A stretch of 64,000 nucleotides of DNA from Kribbella pittospori. Its GTDB lineage: Bacteria; Actinomycetota; Actinomycetes; Propionibacteriales; Kribbellaceae. Each line of letters begins with the position of its first letter. Within the stretch, counting starts at the first letter, position 1. Positions 47,896 to 56,269 of this stretch are shown here, in pieces. The notes beneath the pieces are model-generated. The model was not told the DNA's origin and searched no databases. It worked only from the letters and a program-made list of their open reading frames with translations. Location: positions 62,001-126,000 of the forward strand of contig NZ_SJKB01000014.1 in the NCBI RefSeq assembly GCF_004331465.1, in the 5' to 3' direction. The position numbers and the translations under genes were made by a program.

Positions 47896-50478
47896 ATGGA
47901 CGTTCAGCGGTTGACGACGCTGGCCCGGGAAACCCTGTCGGTCGCGATCCGCCAGACCTCCTCGGCGGGCAATCCGACCGTCGAACCCATTCATTTGCTC
48001 TCCGCGCTGCTCGCGCAGCCCGAGGGGACGACCGTCGGCCTGCTCGAGGCCGCCGGCGGTGACCTCGACGCGGTACGCCGCCGGACCGCCGAGCAGTTGA
48101 GCCGCCTGCCGAAGGCGAGCGGCGGCAGCGTGCAGGCGCCGAGCCTGTCGCCGAAGACCGGCGACGTCCTGAGCCAGGCGGAGCAGCGGGCCCTCGGGCT
48201 CGGGGACGAGTACGTCTCCACCGAGCACCTGCTGATCGCGCTGGCCAGCGTCGAGGGCAACGCCAAGACCGCGCTCGGGGTCACTCCGGACGCGCTGCTG
48301 CAGGCGTTCGACCAGATGCGTGGCAACCGCCGGATCACCTCCCCGGAGGCCGAAGGCACCACCAAGACGCTGGAGAAGTACGGCGTCGACCTGACCGAGC
48401 GGGCCAAGGACGGCAAGCTCGACCCGGTGATCGGACGTGACTCCGAGATCCGCCGGGTCGTCCAGGTGCTGTCCCGGCGTACCAAGAACAACCCGGTGCT
48501 GATCGGTGAGCCCGGCGTCGGCAAGACCGCCGTCGTCGAGGGCCTGGCCCAGCGGATCGTGGCCGGTGACGTGCCCGAGTCGCTGCGCGGCCGTCGGCTG
48601 ATCAGCCTCGACCTGGGCGCGATGGTCGCGGGTGCGAAGTACCGCGGTGAGTTCGAGGAGCGGCTCAAGGCCGTACTGACCGAGATCAAGGACTCCGACG
48701 GCCAGATCATCACGTTCATCGACGAGTTGCACACCGTCGTCGGCGCCGGTGCGACCGGCGACAGCTCCATGGACGCCGGCAACATGCTGAAGCCGATGCT
48801 GGCCCGTGGTGAGCTCCGGATGATTGGTGCCACCACCCTGGACGAGTACCGGACCCGGATCGAGAAGGACCCGGCGCTGGAGCGACGCTTCCAGCAGGTG
48901 TTCGTCGGTGAGCCGTCGGTCGAGGACTCGATCGCGATTCTGCGCGGACTGAAGGAGCGCTACGAGGCGCACCACAAGGTCGCCATCTCCGACTCCGCGC
49001 TGGTCGCCGCGGCCACGCTGTCGCACCGCTACATCACCGGCCGCCAGCTGCCGGACAAGGCGATCGACCTGGTCGACGAGTCCGCGTCCCGGCTGCGGAT
49101 GGAGATCGACTCGTCCCCGGTCGAGATCGACTCGCTCCGGCGTACTGTCGACCGGCTGAAGATGGAGGAGCTCGCGCTGTCCCGCGAGGAGGACCCGTCC
49201 AGCCAGGAGCGACTCGGGCGGCTGCGCGCCGACCTCGCCGACCGTGAGGAGGAACTGCGTGCGCTCGAGGCCCGCTGGGAGAAGGAGAAGTCCGGCCTGA
49301 ACCGCATCGGTGAGGTCAAGGAGCGCATTGACGAGCTCCGCGGCCAGGCCGAGCGGGCGCAGCGCGACGGCGACTTCGAGACCGCCTCCCGGATCCTGTA
49401 CGGGGAGATCCCCGAGCTGACCAAGGAGCTGGAGAGCGCGTCGGAGGAGCCCGAGGTCGCCGAGGGACCGGACGCGATGGTCAACGAGGAGGTCGGCCCG
49501 ACCGAGATCGCCGAGGTGATCGCGATGTGGACCGGCATCCCGACCGGCCGGCTGCTCGAGGGCGAGACCGGCAAGCTGCTCCGGATGGAGGACGAGCTGG
49601 GCCGCCGGCTGATCGGCCAGCGCGAGGCGGTCAAGGCCGTGAGTGACGCCGTACGACGGGCTCGCGCCGGCATCTCCGACCCGGACCGGCCGACGGGTTC
49701 GTTCCTGTTCCTGGGCCCGACCGGTGTGGGTAAGACCGAGCTGGCCAAGGCGCTCGCGGACTTCCTGTTCGACGACGAGCGCGCGATGGTCCGGATCGAC
49801 ATGTCGGAGTACGGCGAGAAGCACAGCGTCGCGCGGCTGGTCGGTGCCCCGCCCGGTTACGTCGGGTACGAGGAGGGTGGCCAGCTCACCGAGGCTGTCC
49901 GCCGCCGTCCGTACTCGGTGATCCTGCTCGACGAGGTGGAGAAGGCGCACCCCGAGGTCTTCGACATCCTGTTGCAGGTGCTGGACGACGGTCGGCTGAC
50001 CGACGGCCAGGGTCGTACGGTCGACTTCCGCAACGTGATCCTGATCCTGACCAGCAACCTGGGGTCGGCGTACCTGGCGGACCTGGGGCTGGACGACAAG
50101 GCCAAGCGCGACCAGGTGATGGCGGTCGTGCGGCAGTCGTTCAAGCCGGAGTTCATCAACCGGCTGGACGAGATCGTGCTGTTCGACGCACTCGGCAGCG
50201 AGGAGCTGACGCAGATCGTCGCTCTGCAGATCAAGGCGTTGCAGCGCCGTCTGGCCGATCGCCGGATCACCCTGGATGTCGACGAGGGCGCGATGGAGTG
50301 GCTGGCGATGACCGGATACGACCCGGTGTACGGCGCTCGTCCGCTCCGCCGGCTGGTGCAATCTGCCATCGGTGACGAGTTGGCCCGGAGCCTGCTCAAC
50401 GGCAGTGTCCGGGACGGCGACACCGTCAACGTCACGCTGAACGAGGCAAAGGACGCGCTCGACGTCAGTCCTGCCTGA
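47896..50478 (+). CDS. clpB: ClpB disaggregase
   Basis: ClpB works with DnaK to dissolve protein aggregates. The 860-residue protein has the ClpN repeat domain (1-150), AAA+ domain 1 with Walker A GEPGVGKTAVVEGLA and Walker B ITFIDELHT, the middle coiled coil (about 410-520), AAA+ domain 2 with GPTGVGKTELAKAL and ILLDEVEKAHP, and the C-terminal D2-small domain. It is complete and lies behind its own HAIR box. A strong terminator follows. Confidence 0.98.
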   Translation: MDVQRLTTLARETLSVAIRQTSSAGNPTVEPIHLLSALLAQPEGTTVGLLEAAGGDLDAVRRRTAEQLSRLPKASGGSVQAPSLSPKTGDVLSQAEQRALGLGDEYVSTEHLLIALASVEGNAKTALGVTPDALLQAFDQMRGNRRITSPEAEGTTKTLEKYGVDLTERAKDGKLDPVIGRDSEIRRVVQVLSRRTKNNPVLIGEPGVGKTAVVEGLAQRIVAGDVPESLRGRRLISLDLGAMVAGAKYRGEFEERLKAVLTEIKDSDGQIITFIDELHTVVGAGATGDSSMDAGNMLKPMLARGELRMIGATTLDEYRTRIEKDPALERRFQQVFVGEPSVEDSIAILRGLKERYEAHHKVAISDSALVAAATLSHRYITGRQLPDKAIDLVDESASRLRMEIDSSPVEIDSLRRTVDRLKMEELALSREEDPSSQERLGRLRADLADREEELRALEARWEKEKSGLNRIGEVKERIDELRGQAERAQRDGDFETASRILYGEIPELTKELESASEEPEVAEGPDAMVNEEVGPTEIAEVIAMWTGIPTGRLLEGETGKLLRMEDELGRRLIGQREAVKAVSDAVRRARAGISDPDRPTGSFLFLGPTGVGKTELAKALADFLFDDERAMVRIDMSEYGEKHSVARLVGAPPGYVGYEEGGQLTEAVRRRPYSVILLDEVEKAHPEVFDILLQVLDDGRLTDGQGRTVDFRNVILILTSNLGSAYLADLGLDDKAKRDQVMAVVRQSFKPEFINRLDEIVLFDALGSEELTQIVALQIKALQRRLADRRITLDVDEGAMEWLAMTGYDPVYGARPLRRLVQSAIGDELARSLLNGSVRDGDTVNVTLNEAKDALDVSPA

Positions 50479-50489
50479 GTCGTTTGAAT

Positions 50490-50516
50490 GCTGGGCCGGC
50501 CGTGTGCCGGCCCAGC
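50490..50516. terminator. Terminator behind clpB
   Basis: Perfect 11-bp arms GCTGGGCCGGC and GCCGGCCCAGC around CGTGT lie between the convergent ends at 50478 and 50526. Confidence 0.88.
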
Positions 50517-50525
50517 TTCATGTTG

Positions 50526-51086
50526 TCAGGCCGGTCTGTAAGTCAGAGCGATGACGCCGGTTGGCAGCGTGGTCTGACTCACGAGCTCGAGCTCGGTGCG
50601 CGGCGCGCCGTCCGGGAACAGGCGGGCGCCGGTGCCGAGGACCAGCGGATGCACCATGACGTCCAGTTCGTCGACCAACCCGTTCCGCAGCAGGCTGTCG
50701 AGGAGCGTCGGGTTGCCGTACATGATGATGTCCCCGCCGGGCTCGGCCTTGATCCGCTTCAGCGCGTCGATCGCGTCGCCCTCCAGCAACGTTGCGTTCC
50801 AGGTGAGGTCCCCGGTGAGCGTCGTGGAGGCCACCAGTTTCGGCATGCTGTTCAGTCGTTCGGCGTACGGCCCTGACGCGTTCCCCCAAGCCGCGGAGAA
50901 CATCTGATAGGTCCGCCGGCCGCAGAGAAAGTAGTCACACGCCGACAGTTTGTCCGTCGACCGCCGGACGGCTTCGTCGTCGAAGTAAGGCATGGCCCAC
51001 CCGCCGTGCGGTGTCCCGCCGAATCCGCCGGGGTCCTCGGCCACACCGTCGAACGTCATCAGGGCCGACGCGATGATCCTGCGCAT
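50526..51086 (-). CDS. Dihydrofolate reductase-fold (RibD C-terminal-like) protein
   Basis: A 186-residue reductase-fold protein, beginning RRIIASALMTFDGVAEDPGG and containing CDYFLCGRRTYQMF, KLVASTTLTGDLTWNATLLEG, DIIMYGNPTLLDSLL and DVMVHPLVLGTGARLF. It belongs to the actinobacterial DHFR/RibD-like family of NADPH-dependent enzymes, most of unknown substrate. GGAAGGAG lies upstream of the ATG. It is not a classical folate reductase. Confidence 0.85.
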   Translation of the reverse strand: MRRIIASALMTFDGVAEDPGGFGGTPHGGWAMPYFDDEAVRRSTDKLSACDYFLCGRRTYQMFSAAWGNASGPYAERLNSMPKLVASTTLTGDLTWNATLLEGDAIDALKRIKAEPGGDIIMYGNPTLLDSLLRNGLVDELDVMVHPLVLGTGARLFPDGAPRTELELVSQTTLPTGVIALTYRPA

Positions 51087-51162
51087 GGTTCTCCTTCCAG
51101 GAGGTTCGTCTCATCCGTGTAGACCCTCGAAGCGGCACAAAGGAATCGGAGAGAATGGTCCG

Positions 51163-51762
51163 GTGACACGGGCTGACTGGGTGAACACCACGCACGACTG
51201 GGCTGGATCGGTGGATCGGGAGCACCTGGCTCAGATCCGGGATGACGTCGAGCGGTACGCGCCTGGCGGTCTGCTTCACCTCGTGCTGGAGGTCGTTGCC
51301 TACCCCGACGACGAGGCCGAATCCTCGGGGCGACGTGGTGTCTGCACGATCACGCTGCATGCCGATGGGTCGATCACGGTCGCGGATGATGGGCGCGGGA
51401 CGGACACCCGGGTCGACGAACACGGGCAACCGATCAAGAAACCGGTCATGGCCACGCAAGACCTGCGCTTCTTCGAGGATCCGGACGCGCCGCTCCTCCC
51501 CGACGGGCACCCACGCTGCGGCATGTCAGTGGTCGCCGCCCTGAGCGATCGCCTCACCCACACCAACCGCCGGCTCAACGGCTCCTGGACCCAGCGCTAC
51601 GAGTACGGCGTACCGGTGACCGACCTCGACCCCATCGACTCCGACGGCACCACCGGCACGTCGGTCCACTTCCATGTGCCGGCCTTCGCCCCACTCACCC
51701 CAGCCGGTCTACGTCCCCACCTGACGTTCTCCCACCTGGACATCACCATCAGCGAGTCCTAG
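51163..51762 (+). CDS. Degenerate GyrB/ParE-type ATPase domain protein
   Basis: A 199-residue protein that matches only the first GHKL part of gyrase subunit B: LLHLVLEVVAYPDDEA in place of HHLVYEVVDNSIDEA, DDGRGTD in place of DNGRGIP, and PRCGMSVVAALSDRL in place of GLHGVGVSVVNALSERL. The Mg-binding asparagine of the N box is replaced and the glycine lid is shortened, so ATPase activity is doubtful. Transducer and TOPRIM domains are absent. The GTG at 51163 has GGAGAG upstream. It is divergent from the DHFR-fold gene. Its function is unknown. Confidence 0.7.
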   Translation: MTRADWVNTTHDWAGSVDREHLAQIRDDVERYAPGGLLHLVLEVVAYPDDEAESSGRRGVCTITLHADGSITVADDGRGTDTRVDEHGQPIKKPVMATQDLRFFEDPDAPLLPDGHPRCGMSVVAALSDRLTHTNRRLNGSWTQRYEYGVPVTDLDPIDSDGTTGTSVHFHVPAFAPLTPAGLRPHLTFSHLDITISES

Positions 51763-51770
51763 TGCGTTGC

Positions 51771-51809
51771 GCGGAAACTTTTCGCCGCCTGACGGCATTT
51801 TGTTTCCGC
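51771..51809. terminator. Terminator-like repeat behind the GyrB-like gene
   Basis: The arms GCGGAAAC (51771-51778) and GTTTCCGC (51802-51809) enclose a smaller GCCG/CGGC hairpin and a TTTT tract. The repeat lies between convergent genes. Confidence 0.55.
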
Positions 51810-51812
51810 GAC

Positions 51813-52112
51813 CTAGAGGTTCTTGCGGAAGAAGTAGTTCGTGTGACCCGGCGGGTAGTCGTGTTTGACGCCGTACTGCTCGTACCCGGCCCGCCGGTAG
51901 AACTCCGAGGCCAGAGCGAACACGTGCACCGGCTCCGACTTCAGGTTCGCCGGCTCGAACCGCTCCCGCACGACCCCCGAGCGTTTCTTGTTGTACTCGA
52001 CCAGTCGATCGACCAGCGCCTCCTCGAGCCGCGGGTCGGCACCGATCCGCAGGTCGAACCTCGCAGCAGCGTCCACACCGCCACCATCACCGTCGCGTCC
52101 GCCAGTGGGCAA
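51813..52112 (-). pseudogene. GNAT acetyltransferase with internal deletion
   Basis: The 99-codon frame joins two GNAT-like parts: an N-terminal segment (RLVEYNKKRSGVVRERFEPA) and a C-terminal segment (ASEFYRRAGYEQYG, then DYPPGHTNYFFRKNL). The acetyl-CoA-binding core that should separate them, about 70-80 residues, is missing at the join VHVFAL-ASEFYRR. The frame is kept, but the product could not bind cofactor in the usual way. The start is uncertain (52112 or a GTG at 52076). I regard it as a deletion relic. Confidence 0.65.
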
Positions 52113-52195
52113 GACATTTCTGCGGCCGAGCGGTACGGCTTGGGCGGATCTGCGAGGATCAAGGGTGGGGGCTGGTGGAAGGAACTCTTCAAGGC

Positions 52196-52780
52196 ATGAC
52201 CGAGCAGGGCAACAACTCCGGCGAGGAGCCGGGCCGGGCTGGGCGCGTGGACGGTCCTGGTCCGTACCAGGGTGTCTTCGGTTCAGCCGACGGCCTCCCC
52301 GGTCCGCCGCCCGGCTCGACGCCGTACGGTGATCGTCCTGGTTCGTACGGCGATCGTCCGGGAGCGTACGGCGGTGTGTTCGGCGCCGGCCCAGCGGCGT
52401 ACGCGCCAGTGGCCCCGCCCAAGCAGGTGACGATCGCCGCGGTCATCTCGCTTGGCCTGGGCGTGATGAGCATCCTGCTGGCCGGTCTCGCGCTGACGTC
52501 CGCGGGTGAGCAGATCTCCGAGGTCCTCACCGGCACGAAGGACGCGCAGGGCGTCGCCGTTGCGGCGGCTGTGATCTGCGCCTTCATCTACATCTTGCCG
52601 GCGATCTTCGTCCGCAAGCGTCGCGCGTGGGCGCGAATCATGCTGATCGTGGTCGCTGCGATCGGCATCGTGGGTGGACTGGTTGCGCTGCCCAGCGGCA
52701 TCCTCGGGCTGGCGATTCATGGCACCTTGCTGTTCCTGATGCTCCAGCAGCCGACCAAGCTCTGGTTCCACCACCGCTGA
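52196..52780 (+). CDS. Hypothetical membrane protein with Gly/Pro/Tyr-rich N-terminus
   Basis: A 194-residue protein. The first 85 residues are disordered and contain the repeat YGDRPGSYGDRPGAYGGVFG; the rest has three or four membrane helices (about 90-112, 130-150, 158-175 and 176-190) with a basic RKRRAWARI turn. No catalytic motif is visible. GGAAGGA lies before the ATG at 52196. Such tails are common on actinobacterial envelope proteins. Confidence 0.75.
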   Translation: MTEQGNNSGEEPGRAGRVDGPGPYQGVFGSADGLPGPPPGSTPYGDRPGSYGDRPGAYGGVFGAGPAAYAPVAPPKQVTIAAVISLGLGVMSILLAGLALTSAGEQISEVLTGTKDAQGVAVAAAVICAFIYILPAIFVRKRRAWARIMLIVVAAIGIVGGLVALPSGILGLAIHGTLLFLMLQQPTKLWFHHR

Positions 52781-52812
52781 CCTTTCAGCACCGCACCCGA
52801 AGGACTTCATCC

Positions 52813-53163
52813 GTGGAGATCTGGATCAACCCGGCCTGTTCCAAGTGCCGCACCGCCACCAAGGCCCTCGACGGGGCCGGCGTCACGTACACGGTCCGCC
52901 GCTACCTGGACGACCCGCCCACCGCGGAGGAACTGACCGAGGTCCTGGCCCGCCTCAACCTCGAACCCTGGGACCTCGTCCGCCACAACGAACCCGACGC
53001 CAAACCCCTCCGCGACCTCCGCCGAGACCCCGCCAACCGCGCCACCTGGATCGAAGCGATGGTCACCCACCCCATCCTCATCCAACGCCCCATCCTCACC
53101 GCCGACGACGCCACCACAGCCATAGCCCGAGACCCCGAAACGCTGTCCCGCTTCCTCCCCTGA
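52813..53163 (+). CDS. ArsC/Spx-family thioredoxin-fold protein
   Basis: A 116-residue protein with the N-terminal CxxC motif in INPACSKCRTATKAL and the ArsC-like helical insert ending in THPILIQRPILTAD. The arginine of RP matches the anion-binding residue of ArsC/YfgD proteins, so arsenate reductase-like or Spx-like activity is possible. The GTG start follows GAAGGA. From about 52970 onward the coding strand becomes extremely C-rich and G-poor, continuing 50 bases past the stop. Confidence 0.85.
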   Translation: MEIWINPACSKCRTATKALDGAGVTYTVRRYLDDPPTAEELTEVLARLNLEPWDLVRHNEPDAKPLRDLRRDPANRATWIEAMVTHPILIQRPILTADDATTAIARDPETLSRFLP

Positions 53164-53251
53164 CAATCTGCCCCACCCTGCCCCCACCTGCCCCAAAACA
53201 CCTGTGGACAAAGCCCGCGCGGCGCCGCCGGTTTCATGAACAATCCGATGA

Positions 53252-53851
53252 ATGCCGAGCACGCCCCCGCCCGAGTTCAGTCTGTCCGCCTGGGTCGACG
53301 AGTCCGCTGTCATCGGACCGGCCGGGGGCTTCGGCACCTACACGATGGCGGCGGTCGTCGCTGATCCCGGACAGTGCGATGATCTGCGCCGCGAGGTGTC
53401 GGCTCTGACGATCAAACCCGGCGTTAGGCTGCATTGGGTCGCTGAGTCGGTGAAGCGGCGGGACCTGATCGCGGAGGCCGTCGCACACCTGGACATCGCC
53501 GCGATCCTGACGGTGGGTACGCCGATGGATCGGTCGCGGCAGGAGCGTGCTCGCAGGTGTTGTCTCGAGCGGCTGCTGTACGAGCTGGATCAGTTCGGTG
53601 TGTCCGAGGTCTGGCTGGAGTCCCGCGCGGTGCCGCAGGACAAGCGCGACCTGCGGCTGGTCGACAGTGCGCGCCGCAAGAGGCTGATCACACCCGACTT
53701 GCAGGTCGGGTTCGCCAAGCCGTCCGCTGAGCCGATGCTCTGGCTGCCCGACGCCGTCGCGGGTGCGATGTCGGCGCTCGTACTCGGTGAGGATCGCTGG
53801 CTGACGGCGATGACCGACGTGGTCACGGTCCACCAGGTCGTCGTCCGTTGA
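53252..53851 (+). CDS. DUF3800-like protein (putative RNase H fold)
   Basis: A 199-residue protein. The N-terminal AWVDES is like the acidic motif of DUF3800 proteins, and a C-terminal LPDAVAGAM segment could supply the second aspartate of an RNase H-like site. A middle region (VRLHWVAESVKRRDLIAEAV) is basic and helical. The family is not firmly assigned. No partner gene is nearby. Confidence 0.6.
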   Translation: MPSTPPPEFSLSAWVDESAVIGPAGGFGTYTMAAVVADPGQCDDLRREVSALTIKPGVRLHWVAESVKRRDLIAEAVAHLDIAAILTVGTPMDRSRQERARRCCLERLLYELDQFGVSEVWLESRAVPQDKRDLRLVDSARRKRLITPDLQVGFAKPSAEPMLWLPDAVAGAMSALVLGEDRWLTAMTDVVTVHQVVVR

Positions 53852-53871
53852 GACTGGCCCGGAAAACGCGA

Positions 53872-53908
53872 AAGCTGGGGCCCGTCATTCCGGCGGGAAT
53901 CCCAGCTT
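53872..53908. terminator. Hairpin between convergent genes
   Basis: The arms AAGCTGGG and CCCAGCTT enclose a 21-base loop with its own CCCG/CGGG pairing. A 13-bp palindrome TGACAGTCTGTCA follows at 53941-53953. Confidence 0.6.
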
Positions 53909-53986
53909 CACTTCTCACCCGGCAGCGCGGGGCGAGCTGATGACAGTCTGTCACACCATCGCACCGGATGTCATGCGGGATCCGGG

Positions 53987-55138
53987 TCAGAGGTTTTGGA
54001 GGCGGGTTAGGGCTTCTTGGAGGATTTGGGGTTGCTTGCAGAAGGCCCAGCGGACCAGGGGGCGGCCGGGGTCGGGGTTGTCGTAGAAGACTTGGTGGGG
54101 GATGGCTACTACGCCGGCACGTTCGGGGAGCATGCGGCAGAAGGCGATGCCGTCGGTGTGGCCCAGGGGGCGGATGTCGGTGGTGACGAAGTAGGTGCCG
54201 GCCGGGCGGTGGACCTCGAAGCCCAGGGCGGCGAGGCCGTCGCAGAGGAGATCGCGGCGGGACTGCAGGTCGGCGCGCAGGGCGTCGAAGTACTCGTTGC
54301 CCAGGGCAAGCGCATTGGCGACGGCCGGCTGGAACGGCGCACCGGACGTGAAGGTGAGGAACTGCTTCGCGGTCGTCACCGCGGTCACCACCTCAGGCGC
54401 ACCGGTGACCCAGCCGATCTTCCACCCGGTCACCGAGAACGTCTTGCCCGCGCTGCTGATCGACACGGTCCGCTCGGCCATTCCGTCGTACGACGCCAGT
54501 GGTGTGTGCCGGAGTCCGTCGTACACGAGGTGTTCGTAGACCTCGTCGGTGATGACGACCAGGTCGTGCTCGATCGCGACCGCGCAGATGCCGCGCAGTT
54601 CGTCGTCGGTGAGGACGGTGCCGGTCGGGTTGTGCGGTGAGTTGATCAGCAGCACCTTCGTGCGTGGCGTGACGGCGGCGCGGAGTTCGTCCAGGTCGAG
54701 ACGGTAGTCGGGGGCGCGCAGCGTGACCGGCACCCGGCGACCGCCGGCGAACGCGATCCCGGCGGCGTACGAGTCGTAGTACGGCTCGAGCGCGATCACC
54801 TCGTCGCCCGGCTCGACGAACGCGAGCAGCGCGGCGGCGACCGCCTCGGTCGCGCCGGTGGTGACCAGGACCTGGGTGTCAGGGTCGTACGACAGGTCGT
54901 AGAACCGCTTCTGGTGGTCCACGATCGCCTGCCGCAACGCGGGGATTCCGCGCGCCGGCGGGTACTGGTTCGCGCCCGCACGGATCGCCGCGATCGCGTC
55001 CTCCAGCAGCGAGTCGGGCCCGTCGGTGTCAGGGAATCCCTGCCCGAGGTTCACCGACCCGGTCGCCACCGCGAGCGCCGACATCTCGGCGAAGATCGTC
55101 GTCCCGAGCCCGTCCAACCGCACAGCGTGTTCGCGCAT
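53987..55138 (-). CDS. PLP-dependent class I/II aminotransferase
   Basis: A 383-residue fold-type I aminotransferase. The PLP lysine is in SISSAGKTFSVTGWKIGW, the substrate-binding asparagine in NSPHNPTGTVL, and the aspartate in ITDEVYEHLVYDG. It is close to the kynurenine/N-succinyl-diaminopimelate aminotransferase (DapC/KAT) group. The ATG at 55138 follows a GGGGG tract; the frame to 55360 overlaps the divergent gene. No pathway partner is adjacent, so the substrate is open. Confidence 0.88.
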   Translation of the reverse strand: MREHAVRLDGLGTTIFAEMSALAVATGSVNLGQGFPDTDGPDSLLEDAIAAIRAGANQYPPARGIPALRQAIVDHQKRFYDLSYDPDTQVLVTTGATEAVAAALLAFVEPGDEVIALEPYYDSYAAGIAFAGGRRVPVTLRAPDYRLDLDELRAAVTPRTKVLLINSPHNPTGTVLTDDELRGICAVAIEHDLVVITDEVYEHLVYDGLRHTPLASYDGMAERTVSISSAGKTFSVTGWKIGWVTGAPEVVTAVTTAKQFLTFTSGAPFQPAVANALALGNEYFDALRADLQSRRDLLCDGLAALGFEVHRPAGTYFVTTDIRPLGHTDGIAFCRMLPERAGVVAIPHQVFYDNPDPGRPLVRWAFCKQPQILQEALTRLQNL

Positions 55139-55177
55139 GCCCCCGACCCTAACCCTGTCACCCGGCAAGATCGTGGT

Positions 55178-55726
55178 GTGCGCAACGACGAACGGCTCAC
55201 CCTCCTGGCGAACGCCGTACACATCACGCAGGCGATTGTCGACCACATCACCCCCGCCGACCTGACCCGGCCGACGCCGTGCGGCGAGTACGACGTACGC
55301 CGCCTGCTGGAACATCTCATCGGCTGGCACCAGGTCTTCGCCGCCTGCGCCGTCGGTCATGAGCCGCCGTTCGCCGACGGCTCACCCACTTACACGCTCA
55401 CCGACGACCCGGCCCGCGACCTGCGCGAAGCCGAGCTGGTCGCGAACCTCGGCCAGGCCCCGGCGACGATCGACATGCCGTACCGCGGCGAAACCCCGGT
55501 CGAGCACCTCATCGAGGAACTCGTCGCCGAGACCGTCATCCACACCTGGGACCTCGCCACCGGACTCGGCCATTCGATCCGGTACGACGACGCGACCGTC
55601 GCGCTCGCGCATGCCGGCCTGACCCGGATGCTCGCCGAGTCTTTCGCCGAAGAGGGCTTCCGGCCGCCGACCGATCTGACGGCGTCAACGGAGTTCGAAC
55701 GGCTGCTGGTCCGCAGCGGCCGCTAG
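55178..55726 (+). CDS. TIGR03086-family DinB-like (mycothiol-type) protein
   Basis: A 182-residue protein of the DinB/maleylpyruvate-isomerase N-terminal family. Metal-binding histidines appear in DHITPADLTRPTPCGEYDV, LEHLIGWHQVF and VIHTWDLATGLG. These actinobacterial proteins use mycothiol or bind metal; most have no known substrate. The GTG at 55178 is the first start close to the domain. It is divergent from the aminotransferase, 39 bases away. Confidence 0.82.
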   Translation: MRNDERLTLLANAVHITQAIVDHITPADLTRPTPCGEYDVRRLLEHLIGWHQVFAACAVGHEPPFADGSPTYTLTDDPARDLREAELVANLGQAPATIDMPYRGETPVEHLIEELVAETVIHTWDLATGLGHSIRYDDATVALAHAGLTRMLAESFAEEGFRPPTDLTASTEFERLLVRSGR

Positions 55727-55745
55727 CGATCTCCGACGCAGGACA

Positions 55746-56174
55746 CTAGCCGGCGTTCTCGACCATGTGGTGCAGCCAGGCGCGGGCGGCCGCGCGGTCG
55801 GCGTCGCTGAACGAGGCCTCCAGGTCCTCCTCGACCTTGCGGACGGCCGGACCCACGTCGATCAGGCGCTGCTCGCCGCCCTCGGTGAGATGGACCTGCT
55901 GCGTACGCCGGTCCTTCGGGTTCGGCCGCCGTTCGAGCAGCCCCGCGCGCTCCATCCCGGTGATCAGTTCGTTCGCGGACTGACGCGCCGTACCCACCTC
56001 GCGGCCGACCTCGGCGACGGTCCGCCCCGGCACCTTCGAGACCAGTACGAGTACGCCGTACTGCTGCACGGACAGCCCGTGCTCGTCGAGGGCGTCGGCC
56101 AGCGCGGAGCGCATGCTCAGCCAGGCGTGCCGGACGAGGAAGGTCACGCAGCCGGTCGGGTCGTCGAGGTCCAT
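55746..56174 (-). CDS. MarR-family regulator of the MFS transporter
   Basis: A 142-residue winged-helix repressor with DNA-recognition segment VGREVGTARQSANELITGME and the wing DRRTQQVHLTEGG. It is divergent from the MFS pump, and two copies of one inverted repeat lie between them, so it very likely represses both genes and responds to a toxic ligand of the pump. Confidence 0.9.
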   Translation of the reverse strand: MDLDDPTGCVTFLVRHAWLSMRSALADALDEHGLSVQQYGVLVLVSKVPGRTVAEVGREVGTARQSANELITGMERAGLLERRPNPKDRRTQQVHLTEGGEQRLIDVGPAVRKVEEDLEASFSDADRAAARAWLHHMVENAG

Positions 56175-56200
56175 ACACCCAATTCTGCCGACAAATATGA

Positions 56201-56255
56201 TTGACAGGTTCCTGACAAACGAGGCAAACTCGAAGCCTCGTCAGGGTCCTGTCAA
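56201..56255. promoter_or_regulatory. Two MarR operators in inverted orientation
   Basis: TTGACAGGTTCCTGACAA (56201-56218) and, on the other strand, TTGACAGGACCCTGACGA (56238-56255) share the form TTGACAGG-N2-CCTGAC. Together they create a 12-bp outer inverted repeat (ATGATTGACAGG / CCTGTCAATCAT) and an inner one (CGAGGC / GCCTCG). The right site ends 14 bases before the pump start. Confidence 0.85.
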
Positions 56256-56269
56256 TCATAGGAGACTTC

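Noticed and set aside
47437..50361. 974-codon frame antisense to clpB
   Set aside because: It is the mirror of an intact clpB, without start signal or recognisable domain.
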